From an uncultured Prevotellaceae bacterium (lineage in GTDB: Bacteria; Bacteroidota; Bacteroidia; Bacteroidales; Bacteroidaceae): a stretch of DNA of 64,000 nt. Shown piece by piece: positions 42,863 to 50,837 of the stretch. The stretch is taken from positions 62,001 to 126,000 of the forward strand of contig ONLL01000006.1 of assembly GCA_900318685.1 (NCBI GenBank). Reading direction: 5' to 3'. Each line of letters starts with the position of its first letter. Position 1 is the stretch's first letter. The notes beneath the pieces are model-generated. The model was given only the letters and a program-made list of their open reading frames with translations, ran no database searches and was not told the origin of the DNA. Both the position numbers and the translations under genes were made by a program.

Positions 42863-43183
42863 ATGTTGAAAGAACAATTTCTCATTGGTATCAAAAACCA
42901 TAGCAAGCAGATAATGCCGAATGGAACACGTGTCGTCCTTTTCGGCTCTCAGGCTCGTGGCGACGCTGACGATGAGTCTGACTGGGATTTGCTGATTCTT
43001 CTCAACAAGGAGAAAATCAGCCGCTCTGACTTTGACACCTATGCCTATTCGCTGATTGAGTATGGATGGAAGAACAATGAGCAGGTTTCTCCTGTGCTCT
43101 ACACGTTCAACGACTGGAGACTTCGTCAGCTAACACCGTTTCATGAGAATGTTGAAACAGAGGGAATCGAATTATGCCACTAG
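42863..43183 (+). CDS. Second MNT-type minimal nucleotidyltransferase
   Basis: 106 residues with FGSQARGDADDESDWDLLIL, the nucleotidyltransferase signature. It is similar along its length to the MNT protein at 30395: YGW for LGW and TPFHENVE for TPFYKNVE near the end. No HEPN gene follows. A nine-codon frame overlapping its stop (43174-43200, MPLESADK) may be all that is left of a partner. mazG starts nine bases further on. The nucleotidyltransferase may have been kept after the toxin was lost, or acts on another target. Confidence 0.8.
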   Translation: MLKEQFLIGIKNHSKQIMPNGTRVVLFGSQARGDADDESDWDLLILLNKEKISRSDFDTYAYSLIEYGWKNNEQVSPVLYTFNDWRLRQLTPFHENVETEGIELCH

Positions 43184-43200
43184 AATCTGCTGACAAGTAA
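43174..43200 (+). pseudogene. Possible stub of a lost HEPN partner
   Basis: An ATG placed as in an overlapping mntA-hepT pair opens only eight codons before a stop. The position is suggestive, but the sequence is too short to prove origin. Confidence 0.25.
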
Positions 43201-43209
43201 TAGAAAACT

Positions 43210-44061
43210 ATGCATACAAGAGAAGAACAAATGCAGGCCTTCGGACGACTGCTGGACGTACTCGACCAGCTGCGCGAGAAGTGCCCTTGGGACCGCAAAC
43301 AGACCAACGAGAGCCTGAGGCCCAACACGATAGAGGAGACCTACGAGCTATGCGACGCGCTTGCACGCGGCGACCAGCACGACACGATGAAGGAGCTGGG
43401 TGACGTGATGATGCACCTCTGCTTCTATGCAAAGATAGGCAGCGAGCAAGGAGCCTTTGACATCTACGACGTGCTGCGCAATCAGGCCGATAAGCTCATC
43501 TTCAGACATCCGCACATCTACCATCCATCGCAGGTGGGGGCCGACAATCCCCTTCCCCTACCCTACGGCGAGACGACGGAGGAGAGGGAGTTTTCGCAGG
43601 CGAAAACCTCGGAGGAAGTACTCCAGAACTGGGAACAGATAAAATTGAAGGAGAAGGACGGCAACAAGACCGTGCTGTCAGGAGTCCCTGCAGCACTACC
43701 TTCAGTCATCAAGGCCTATCGCATACAAGACAAAGCCCGTAATGTGGGCTTCGATTGGCAAAGAAGAGAGGACGTCTGGGATAAAGTACGCGAGGAGATG
43801 GACGAGCTACAGGTTGAACTGGAAAAGGATGACAAGGAGAAAGCCACCAGCGAGCTGGGCGACTTCCTCTTCGCCGTGATCAACGCTGCCCGCCTCTACA
43901 AGCTCAACCCCGACAATGCCCTTGAGCGCACTAACGCGAAGTTCATCCGCCGCTTCAACTACATCGAGCAGCACAGCATCCGTGCCGGCCGTCCCCTGAC
44001 CGAGATGACGCTCGACGAGATGGAAGCCCTTTGGGAAGAGGCGAAAAGGAGTGAGGAGTGA
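43210..44061 (+). CDS. mazG: Nucleoside triphosphate pyrophosphohydrolase MazG
   Basis: Hydrolyses non-canonical NTPs to NMPs. The 283-residue protein holds two MazG folds: CPWDRKQTNESLRPNTIEET near the N-terminus with ELGDVMMHLCFYAKIG, and VREEMDELQVELEKDDKEKA with ELGDFLFAVINAAR in the second half. Between HIYHPSQ and SEEVLQNWEQIKL is an extra stretch (about residues 113-137, GADNPLPLPYGETTEERE) that resembles the repeat-derived insertion in cca at base level. Confidence 0.94.
   Translation: MHTREEQMQAFGRLLDVLDQLREKCPWDRKQTNESLRPNTIEETYELCDALARGDQHDTMKELGDVMMHLCFYAKIGSEQGAFDIYDVLRNQADKLIFRHPHIYHPSQVGADNPLPLPYGETTEEREFSQAKTSEEVLQNWEQIKLKEKDGNKTVLSGVPAALPSVIKAYRIQDKARNVGFDWQRREDVWDKVREEMDELQVELEKDDKEKATSELGDFLFAVINAARLYKLNPDNALERTNAKFIRRFNYIEQHSIRAGRPLTEMTLDEMEALWEEAKRSEE
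43545..43620. repeat. Probable decayed palindromic repeat in mazG
   Basis: GGAGAGGGAGT, GGCGAAAA and TCGGAGGAAGTACTCC occur in the same order and spacing as GGAGAGGGGAGT, GGCGAAAA and TCGGAAGAAGTATCTACTCC in the cca insertion. The palindrome itself is eroded. Confidence 0.5.
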
Positions 44062-44088
44062 GGAGTTAGGAGTTAGGAATTAGGAGTT
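44055..44088. repeat. Tandem GGAGTTA-type repeats between mazG and rnz
   Basis: Four or five imperfect 7-base units (gagttag) fill the space from the mazG stop to the rnz ATG. They supply GGAG just before the ATG, which could serve as a ribosome-binding site. Confidence 0.65.
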
Positions 44089-45009
44089 ATGGAGCCATTT
44101 AAAATTCACATATTAGGATGCGGCAGCGCGCTGCCCACCTTGCGCCACTTCTCGTCGATGCAGGTCGTGGAGTGCCGGGGAAAGCTGTTTATGATAGACT
44201 GCGGCGAGGGCGCCCAGCTGCAGATACGTCGCTCGGGCCTGTCGTTCGAGCGTCTGGGCCACATTTTCATATCTCATATACACGGCGACCACTGCTTCGG
44301 ACTCATCGGACTGATCAGCACCTTCGGACTGCTGGGTCGTACAGCCACCCTCAACGTGCATGCTCCTGCAGAGCTCCAGCCTATGCTCCAGGCACAGCTC
44401 GACCTTTTCTTCAATTACGACATCGGCTATAAAGTGGAGTTCCATCCCGTCGACACCACTCAGCAGCAGGTCATCTACGAGGACCGCTCGCTGACTGTGG
44501 AAAGCATCCCCTTGGAGCACCGCATGCCCTGCTGCGGGTTCCTCTTCCGCGAGAAGCCTACGCTGCCCCACATCCGTCGCGACATGATCGACATGTACGA
44601 GATACCCATTTCGCAGATCAATAACATCAAGAGCGGACTGGGATACACACTACCCGACGGCACTTACATCGAGCATGAACGGCTGGTGACGGAAGCCGAC
44701 AAGCCGCGCAGCTATGCCTACTGCTCGGACACTCGCTACATGCCCCGCCTGCACGAGATGATCAGCGGCGTGGACACGCTCTATCACGAGAGCACCTACG
44801 CACACGACAAGCTCGAGAGCGCTGCGAAGTACTGTCATTCTACTGCCGCACAGGCTGCCCAGGTGGCCCGCGATGCGCATGCAGGCAAGCTGCTGCTGGG
44901 CCACTACAGCGCCCGCTATGCCGACGAGAACATCTTGCTGGAAGAAGCGAAAAAAGTGTTCGACAACAGCTATTTGACGAACGAAATGGACATTTTCGAC
45001 GTTAAATAG
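44089..45009 (+). CDS. rnz: Ribonuclease Z
   Basis: The endonuclease removes 3' trailers from tRNA precursors. The 306-residue protein is a metallo-beta-lactamase fold with the zinc motif SHIHGDHCFGL, CGSALPTLRHFSSMQ at the start, FEHRMPCCGFLF-like mid motif, and HESTYAHDKLESA with a later GHYSARY. It acts on tRNAs whose CCA end is then handled by cca, encoded 3 kb upstream. Confidence 0.95.
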   Translation: MEPFKIHILGCGSALPTLRHFSSMQVVECRGKLFMIDCGEGAQLQIRRSGLSFERLGHIFISHIHGDHCFGLIGLISTFGLLGRTATLNVHAPAELQPMLQAQLDLFFNYDIGYKVEFHPVDTTQQQVIYEDRSLTVESIPLEHRMPCCGFLFREKPTLPHIRRDMIDMYEIPISQINNIKSGLGYTLPDGTYIEHERLVTEADKPRSYAYCSDTRYMPRLHEMISGVDTLYHESTYAHDKLESAAKYCHSTAAQAAQVARDAHAGKLLLGHYSARYADENILLEEAKKVFDNSYLTNEMDIFDVK

Positions 45010-45028
45010 TGTTTTTTATCGAAAATTG

Positions 45029-45060
45029 TTTGGTGGAATCGGATTTTTTCCGTATTTTTG
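45029..45060 (+). promoter_or_regulatory. Promoter of the sorting-tail peptide and L,D-transpeptidase
   Basis: TTTG at 45029-45032, 20 bases, TATTTTTG at 45053-45060. The ATG at 45086 follows after 25 bases. Confidence 0.65.
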
Positions 45061-45085
45061 CGCTGTAATTACAAAATATGCATGC

Positions 45086-45403
45086 ATGAATAGGAAAAGT
45101 TTAATCATTATCACTTGTGCAGCGATGCTCACGCTGGCACTGCCGACCCGCGCCATGAATATGACGACGGAGATGGGTGTGGCTGAGCAAATCGACGAGC
45201 AAGCTCCCACGCTCAGCGTCGAAGGCAACACTGTCAGCGTGAAGGACGCCAGCGGCATGAATCTCGAGGTTGTGTCGCTGACAGGAAGGGCTGTGGCAAC
45301 CTACAAGATTGAAGGGCCGGCCCAGCGTATTGAACTTAATCTGCCAAAGGGGTGCTACATTTTGAAAGTTGGCAAGGTGGTGCGCAAAGTCACCGTGCGA
45401 TAA
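45086..45403 (+). CDS. Small secreted protein consisting of a sorting-domain-like tail
   Basis: 105 residues: a signal peptide (MNRKSLIIITCAAMLTLALP) and a single beta domain, PTLSVEGNTVSVKDASGMNL, then EVVSLTGRAVATYKI and a basic end KVGKVVRKVTVR. The second part resembles the C-terminal sorting domain of type IX-secreted proteins without any cargo. I cannot assign a function. The downstream L,D-transpeptidase gene begins inside its 3' end. Confidence 0.65.
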   Translation: MNRKSLIIITCAAMLTLALPTRAMNMTTEMGVAEQIDEQAPTLSVEGNTVSVKDASGMNLEVVSLTGRAVATYKIEGPAQRIELNLPKGCYILKVGKVVRKVTVR

Positions 45404-46878
45404 TCATTATTGGGAGCATTATCCTCGCCCTCAACATTTTAGCATGTAGGCAGACATATGCCGACACGCCCGAAGATGAAGCTGCCAAGCACATAGCGCA
45501 GCTTTATAGTGATCATGCTCTAGATGCTCAGCAGCAGCTGGACGTCATCATCTCATCATCGACCGATACCACTTTTGCCGACCGTCTGGCCCACTATTAT
45601 TATCAGTTGGGAGGACGATGGCTGTGGATGGGCGAACCAGAGCAGATGGAATTGTGCGACGCTCTGGACAGTCTCTTGCACAAAGAGGTGCCTGCGATGG
45701 GCTTCAAAGAGGAGACGTTCCGACTGAAAGAAATCGACGATGGCCTAAAGCTCATGCGCCAGCCTGACTCCGTCAACGGACTGCCCGTGACGATGGCCCA
45801 GATGGAGCATGACCTCACCAGAGCCTACCTTAACTATGCTGTAGGACAGCGCTATGGGTTCACTACTCCCAGCAAGCTGTTCAGCAAGGGCAACTACGAC
45901 ATCGAAGTGGAACAGGCGGACAGCGCCTTTATCGCCAAGGCTCTGACTCAGCTGAGGAGCAAACGAAGGATGCTCGAATTCCTGGCACAGGCCGAACCTG
46001 CCGACAGCGCCTACCACCGCCTCAAGCGACAGCTAAAAATCGACAGCACACCTGAAGCCCGCAATCGCATCCTTTGCAACATGGAACGACTGCGCTGGCG
46101 CGATGCCAAGCATGCCAAAGATGCCGACCGCTACATCTTCGTCAACATCGCTTCGCAACAGGTATGGGCCATCGCCCCCGACAGCGTCATCAACATGCGC
46201 ATCTGCTGTGGAAAGCCTGCCACGAAGACGCCCCTGCTATCCAGCGAGATCAACCGCGTGGAAGTGAACCCCGAATGGGGAATCCCACAAAGCATCATCC
46301 GAAACGAGGTGAGCTATCATGCCGGCGACTCAGCCTATTTCGCACGGCGCAACTACTACATCACCAACAGCTCAGGCCAGCGGGTGAATCCCGCCACGCT
46401 GACAGCCTCGCAACTGGGAAGCGGACGCTATGCCGTCAGACAGCGCAGCGGAGCAGGCAACTCATTGGGACGCATCATCTTCCGGTTCCCCAACAAGTTC
46501 TCCGTCTACCTGCACGACACATCGTCGCCTAGTGCCTTCAATCGTGACACGCGTACCATATCACACGGATGCGTGCGCCTGCAGAGACCCTTCGAAATAG
46601 CAGAGTTTGTGTTGCCTGAGGCTGACGCCTGGACACTCGACAAGATGCGCCTGTCGATGGACCTTCAGCCCAAGACAGAACAAGGACGTGAATACAAGCG
46701 ACAGCACAGCGGTGCCATCCGACTGATCAATAACCAAAGCGTAGAGCCCAAGGTGCCAGTCTTGATCGACTACTACACCCTCTATCCTAACCCGAAAACG
46801 GGAGAGCTGAACACTTGGGGAGACCCTTATGGCTACGACAACATCGTGCTGAAAGCCATTAAACCCTATCTCCCCTGA
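45352..46878 (+). CDS. L,D-transpeptidase (YkuD) lipoprotein
   Basis: 508 codons from a GTG at 45352 that overlaps the upstream gene by 52 bases and follows AAAGG. The lipobox is LNILAC after a hydrophobic stretch; no ATG is available nearby. The N-terminal half is helical (DTPEDEAAKHIAQLYSDHA). The catalytic domain ends in ISHGCVRLQRP with nucleophile Cys407, and YIFVNIASQQVWAI is its first strand. Such enzymes make 3-3 cross-links or attach proteins to peptidoglycan. The membrane anchor suggests the periplasm. Confidence 0.88.
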   Translation: MLHFESWQGGAQSHRAIIIIGSIILALNILACRQTYADTPEDEAAKHIAQLYSDHALDAQQQLDVIISSSTDTTFADRLAHYYYQLGGRWLWMGEPEQMELCDALDSLLHKEVPAMGFKEETFRLKEIDDGLKLMRQPDSVNGLPVTMAQMEHDLTRAYLNYAVGQRYGFTTPSKLFSKGNYDIEVEQADSAFIAKALTQLRSKRRMLEFLAQAEPADSAYHRLKRQLKIDSTPEARNRILCNMERLRWRDAKHAKDADRYIFVNIASQQVWAIAPDSVINMRICCGKPATKTPLLSSEINRVEVNPEWGIPQSIIRNEVSYHAGDSAYFARRNYYITNSSGQRVNPATLTASQLGSGRYAVRQRSGAGNSLGRIIFRFPNKFSVYLHDTSSPSAFNRDTRTISHGCVRLQRPFEIAEFVLPEADAWTLDKMRLSMDLQPKTEQGREYKRQHSGAIRLINNQSVEPKVPVLIDYYTLYPNPKTGELNTWGDPYGYDNIVLKAIKPYLP

Positions 46879-46902
46879 CATCGTCAGAAATAATAAGAAG
46901 TA

Positions 46903-47454
46903 ATGGAGACCTACGACGACCTGCAGTTGAAAGACATGCTGAAGAACCCCGCCACACAAAGGAAGGGATTTGAGGCAATGGTCAGACAGTACAGCGAACA
47001 GATGTACTGGCAGGTGCGACGCATCGTCATTACTCACGAAGACTCGAACGACGTGCTCCAAAATGCTTTCTTGAAAGCCTGGAGCTCTATCGACACCTTC
47101 AAAGGCGACTCAAAGCTCATCACATGGCTCACGCGCATCGCCATCAATGAAGCCCTCGACTTCACCCGCCGGCAGAAAAACAGGCCCACCCTGAGCACAG
47201 ATGATGCCGACCTGGGACTGGCCAATCAGCTCATGGCCGACCGCTATTTTGATGGCGACGAGACAGAGGCGCAGCTGCAAGAAGCAATTGCCAGCCTGCC
47301 TGATGTGCAACGTACTGTTTTCCAGCTCCGTTACTACGACGAAATGAAGTACAGCGAGATAAGCAAGATACTCGGAACGTCGGAAGGAGGTCTGAAAGCA
47401 TCCTACCACATAGCCGTGAAAAAAATTACAGAATTTTTTCATCGACACGATTAA
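46903..47454 (+). CDS. ECF-type RNA polymerase sigma factor
   Basis: 183 residues with region 2 (QMYWQVRRIVITHEDSNDVL, NAFLKAWSSIDTF) and region 4 (SLPDVQRTVFQLRYYDEMKY, SEISKILGTSEGGLKASYHI). It is followed within 50 bases by a small membrane protein and a periplasmic Spy-like protein, the usual layout of an envelope-stress ECF operon in Bacteroidota. It begins 24 bases after the transpeptidase gene and may also be transcribed from the promoter at 45 kb. Confidence 0.93.
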   Translation: METYDDLQLKDMLKNPATQRKGFEAMVRQYSEQMYWQVRRIVITHEDSNDVLQNAFLKAWSSIDTFKGDSKLITWLTRIAINEALDFTRRQKNRPTLSTDDADLGLANQLMADRYFDGDETEAQLQEAIASLPDVQRTVFQLRYYDEMKYSEISKILGTSEGGLKASYHIAVKKITEFFHRHD

Positions 47455-47501
47455 ACCTTTAACTAGCACTTCCGTCTATAAAGCAGAAAGGAACAAAGAC
47501 T

Positions 47502-47873
47502 ATGATGAACGAAGAAGAATATCTCAGAAGCAGGATGGGGACAAAGAATCCCTTTACCGTCCCGGAAGGCTACTTTGAGCAGCTCACGGCACAGGTCATG
47601 GACCGACTGCCAGAGAAGAAGCCCGCAAAGGTGGCCGTTATGAAGCGACTGCGTCCTTGGCTCTATGCCGCTGCGTGCGTCTGCGTTGGCGTATTCGTCG
47701 CCGCCGTAGCTTTCAACCAGCAGACTGAAGATCTGCAGGGCCAGCAGCAAATGGCTAACATGGGCCAGGAAAACGTAAACTACTACAGCGACAGCTATAT
47801 TGACGAAGCTGCCGACTACGCAATGATCGACAGTCAGGAGATCTACTCCTACTTGCTAGCCGACATGTATTAA
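47502..47873 (+). CDS. Small single-pass membrane protein in the ECF operon, possible anti-sigma factor
   Basis: 123 residues: a cytosolic part of about 45 residues (FTVPEGYFEQLTAQVMDRLP is the recognisable motif), one helix (LRPWLYAAACVCVGVFVAAV), and a short periplasmic acidic tail. The order fits a regulator of the sigma factor just upstream, though no zinc-binding anti-sigma motif is present. An alternative start is 47505. Confidence 0.7.
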   Translation: MMNEEEYLRSRMGTKNPFTVPEGYFEQLTAQVMDRLPEKKPAKVAVMKRLRPWLYAAACVCVGVFVAAVAFNQQTEDLQGQQQMANMGQENVNYYSDSYIDEAADYAMIDSQEIYSYLLADMY

Positions 47874-47887
47874 AGATTTCAGCACCT

Positions 47888-48493
47888 ATGAAGAAACTGT
47901 TTTCCATTCTCCTGCTGGCAGTAATTGCCATGAGCGTCCAAGCCCAAGGCCAAGGCAGAGGGCAAGGTCGTTGGCAAAGGCCACCGCAAGGAGAGCAGCA
48001 ATTCTCACCCGAGAAGTTTGAGGCTCAGATGCAGGAGTTCATCACAAAGGAAGCTAAGCTGACTCCGGAGGATGCAGCCAAGTTCTTCCCGCTCTACAAA
48101 GAGATGCAGGACAAGCAGCGGAAGCTGTTTGCACGTCAGCGGGAACTGGCCAATGTGAAGCCATCCGACGAGCAGGGTTGCCTGAATGTCATCAAGGAGA
48201 GCGATGAAATAGACCTCGAGTTGAAACGCATCCAGCAAAACTATCACAAGCGCTTCATCAGTATGCTCTCGGCCTCAAAGCTTTACGACATCATGCAGGC
48301 AGAGCAGAGATTCTACCGGCACATGATGAGGGACTGGGGCAGAGGAGGCGGACAGTTCGGACAATTTGGAGGACAATTCGGTCAGTTCGGCCAATGGCCC
48401 CAGCAGAACAGACAAGGCCAGCAGCAGAACAGGCAGTGGCCCCAGCAACAGCAGAACGGCCAGTGGCAACGCCCACAGAGACCTCAGAGGTGA
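47888..48493 (+). CDS. Periplasmic Spy/CpxP-like protein with Gln/Gly-rich repeats
   Basis: 201 residues with a signal peptide ending VQAQ. The helical core (about 40-150; FITKEAKLTPEDAAKFFPLY, QRKLFARQRELA) resembles Spy/CpxP-type LTxxQ proteins, which buffer unfolded envelope proteins. The tail consists of FGQFGGQFGQFGQ and QQNRQ/QWPQQ repeats. It is probably controlled by the sigma factor two genes upstream. The 3' end overlaps the convergent DUF3256 gene by ten bases. Confidence 0.72.
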   Translation: MKKLFSILLLAVIAMSVQAQGQGRGQGRWQRPPQGEQQFSPEKFEAQMQEFITKEAKLTPEDAAKFFPLYKEMQDKQRKLFARQRELANVKPSDEQGCLNVIKESDEIDLELKRIQQNYHKRFISMLSASKLYDIMQAEQRFYRHMMRDWGRGGGQFGQFGGQFGQFGQWPQQNRQGQQQNRQWPQQQQNGQWQRPQRPQR

Positions 48494-48948
48494 GGACGTG
48501 AGAAAACATCATCGTCACGCTTGAGAATAGTGGAATGGTCCACACGTGACGACAACAGACGCCAGGCAGCAGTGTAAACATCGACAACACTCGCTGCCTG
48601 ACTTTCGTTTAGGACATACGTGCGCTTCATGCTGATCGTCACGTTGCTGCTATCAATGGGTTCCTGCACCTTCACCAACTTCAAGGAGACGGTAAGCACA
48701 GGGCTCATCTTTATTGTGAGACTGTCGGCTGTGAGCGCAGTCATCTCGCTTTTCCCATCAAACAGATTTGTAACTTCAGCCTTCATGCGGGCTTCCATGA
48801 AGTCCAGCATATCCAGACGATTGTTCTTCGTCAGGTAAGGCATCAGAGAATCGGGCATCTCCTTAAAGAGAGCTGCTATCGTAGGTTCCTGGGCAGAACA
48901 GACAAATGGAGAAAGCGCCAAGCAGGCCGCGATGATTAATTGTCTCAT
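48484..48948 (-). CDS. DUF3256 family secreted protein
   Basis: 154 residues from the ATG at 48948, which gives a signal peptide ending VCSA. AALFKEMPDSLMPYLTKNNR is the family start; the rest is a compact beta-rich domain. DUF3256 is restricted to Bacteroidota and of unknown function. It is last in the ileS operon and overlaps the ABC gene by ATGA. The convergent Spy-like gene overlaps its end. Confidence 0.8.
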   Translation of the reverse strand: MRQLIIAACLALSPFVCSAQEPTIAALFKEMPDSLMPYLTKNNRLDMLDFMEARMKAEVTNLFDGKSEMTALTADSLTIKMSPVLTVSLKLVKVQEPIDSSNVTISMKRTYVLNESQAASVVDVYTAAWRLLSSRVDHSTILKRDDDVFSRPHL

Positions 48949-49592
48949 AATTGTAGTGTGATATCGTAATCCAATGGCAAATGCTTGCCAATACTGGTAG
49001 TGATGATGCATGCTCCTTGGCTCTCGGCCTCCCTGCTGATGAGTTCGGCCATAATCTGAGCATTTCCCTCATCCAGATGACTGATAGGCTCGTCAGCCAG
49101 CAGGAAATCAAACGGCTGCACCAAAGCTCGCATCAAGGCCACACGCTGCTGCTGGCCGAAAGACAGCAGGCCCACCTTCGCCTTAAGCTTGTCAGCTATC
49201 CCCAGCATCTCAAACCACTGCTCTATCTGCTGGCGAGTCTTGAAATGGGTCAGGCGGTTCTTGATGGCCACATTCTCGTAAGCCGTGAGCCCAGGAAAGA
49301 GGCGCAACTCCTGAAACAGGCAACTGACAGTCTGACGACGCAACATGCTCCACGCAGCAAGGGAGTATTCGCGACTGTCCTTCCCATCCATCAGCACCTG
49401 TCCGGTATAGTCATGACGATATCCCATCACATAACTGCAGAAGGTGCTCTTGCCCTTGCCGCTGTCTGCCTCAATCAGGTAGCGCTGGCCTCGCATGAAG
49501 GACACTTCACGCTGCCATACATCCGACTCCAGCGTGGCGGATATCGTACTGAACACACGAGGAAGAACGTTGATGAACTGTATCTTATCCAT
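48945..49592 (-). CDS. ABC transporter ATP-binding protein without an adjacent permease
   Basis: 215 residues with intact motifs: Walker A EADSGKGKSTF, Q-loop LFQELRLFPGL, signature LLSFGQQQR, Walker B FDFLLADEPISHLD; the H-loop place reads TTSIGKHLP without a clear histidine. It is closest to the LolD/MacB type. No membrane partner is encoded nearby, so the permease is elsewhere. It overlaps rsmE by eight bases and DUF3256 by four. Confidence 0.88.
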   Translation of the reverse strand: MDKIQFINVLPRVFSTISATLESDVWQREVSFMRGQRYLIEADSGKGKSTFCSYVMGYRHDYTGQVLMDGKDSREYSLAAWSMLRRQTVSCLFQELRLFPGLTAYENVAIKNRLTHFKTRQQIEQWFEMLGIADKLKAKVGLLSFGQQQRVALMRALVQPFDFLLADEPISHLDEGNAQIMAELISREAESQGACIITTSIGKHLPLDYDITLQL

Positions 49593-50298
49593 GTTGCTGT
49601 GAAAGTTGCATCATCATCACTGCAGCCAGACCGGCTGTCTCAGTACGCAAACGGCTACGTCCCAAATCTACTGAAACGAAGCCGGCCTCAACAGCCATAC
49701 GTACTTCGTCGATAGAGAAATCGCCTTCAGGTCCCACCAGCACCAACGCCGATTGTCCTTTCAGCTGTTCAAAGAGGTTGACTCTAGGCACCTCGTCATA
49801 ACAATGAGCGATGTATCTGGCACCAGTCGTATGTTGGGCTATAAACGATTTGAAGTCTTGCATACCATTCAGCACTGGCTTCCAGGCTTTCCGGCTCTGC
49901 TTCATAGCTGAGATGATAATCTTCTCCAATCGTGGTTCCTTCACCACACGGCGTTCAGAAAAGCGACAGTCGAGCAATGATAACTCATCGAAACCTATCT
50001 CTGTGGCCTTCTCAGCCAACCACTCCATGCGTTCCATCATCTTGGTGGGAGCGATAGCCAGATGAAGGTGCGACGCCCAAGGTCGCTCCTGAGGCAGTAC
50101 TTCCTGTATCTCGTAGCCGCAATGCTTGTTGCTGGCGATAGTGACAAGTGCACGGAAGAACGTACCCTCGCCATCCATCAGCATCATCTCGTCGCCTTCC
50201 TTCAGACGAAGCACTCGCACGGCATGCGCTGCTTCCTCCTCAGGCAGTTCATGAACGACAGCTGCCTGCGGAACATAGAAAAAGCGCTCTTCCTTCAT
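49585..50298 (-). CDS. rsmE: 16S rRNA m3U1498 methyltransferase
   Basis: 237 residues, SPOUT fold. HAVRVLRLKEGDEMMLMDGE is the N-terminal PUA-like domain. IAPTKMMERMEWLAEKATEI, the following SERR and SRKAWKPVL segments, and LVGPEGDFSIDEVRMA then SRLRTETAGLAAV form the knotted SAM site. It methylates U1498 of 16S rRNA. It overlaps its neighbours on both sides. Confidence 0.96.
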   Translation of the reverse strand: MKEERFFYVPQAAVVHELPEEEAAHAVRVLRLKEGDEMMLMDGEGTFFRALVTIASNKHCGYEIQEVLPQERPWASHLHLAIAPTKMMERMEWLAEKATEIGFDELSLLDCRFSERRVVKEPRLEKIIISAMKQSRKAWKPVLNGMQDFKSFIAQHTTGARYIAHCYDEVPRVNLFEQLKGQSALVLVGPEGDFSIDEVRMAVEAGFVSVDLGRSRLRTETAGLAAVMMMQLSQQHG

Positions 50299-50828
50299 GG
50301 CTTCCTACGTTTGATTTCGTCACGAAGCTGGGAGGCCAACTCGTAGTTCTCTTCTTCCACGGCATTCTTCAAGGCTATCCTCAGCCGTTCGGTCTCCATA
50401 GAGTTGATGGGGATAGCCACACCCGTCGCATTCTCATCGAATGGTATGCTTTGCCGCTTCATCAGACGGCTCTCGATGTAAAGAGGAACCTTGGAGATTA
50501 TCGACAGCAGAATAGCATCACTCATCCGAATACGAATACAATTGCCGTCACCCATATTCATCAGCATCACCTGATACTGCCCTTCATAGACACCAACAAT
50601 CAGCATCTCTAAATCGGAGGGTAGCAGTTGCACCAGCACCTCGGGCAGCATCGTCTTGACGACATCGCGCTTGCCACGAAGACGCGTAATCAGCTGATGA
50701 GTCATATCAGCATCGCATACTACTGAGAGTGCACGCTGACGAGTCTCATCTGTCAACAAGATGACCGACAAGTCTTCGCCCCCTACAATTTGCTGCAGGT
50801 TTTCGAATCTCAGTAGTACGCGATCCAT
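50295..50828 (-). CDS. Bifunctional nuclease (DUF151) protein with C-terminal UVR motif
   Basis: 177 residues. The first 130 form the DUF151/BFN domain (LPEVLVQLLPSDLEMLIVGV, RIRMSDAILLSIISKVPLYI); the C-terminus is a UVR motif (LKNAVEEENYELASQLRDEI). It may bind or cleave nucleic acids; the physiological role is uncertain. The ATGA overlap with rsmE indicates coupling. Confidence 0.88.
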   Translation of the reverse strand: MDRVLLRFENLQQIVGGEDLSVILLTDETRQRALSVVCDADMTHQLITRLRGKRDVVKTMLPEVLVQLLPSDLEMLIVGVYEGQYQVMLMNMGDGNCIRIRMSDAILLSIISKVPLYIESRLMKRQSIPFDENATGVAIPINSMETERLRIALKNAVEEENYELASQLRDEIKRRKP

Positions 50829-50837
50829 GATGATTCG

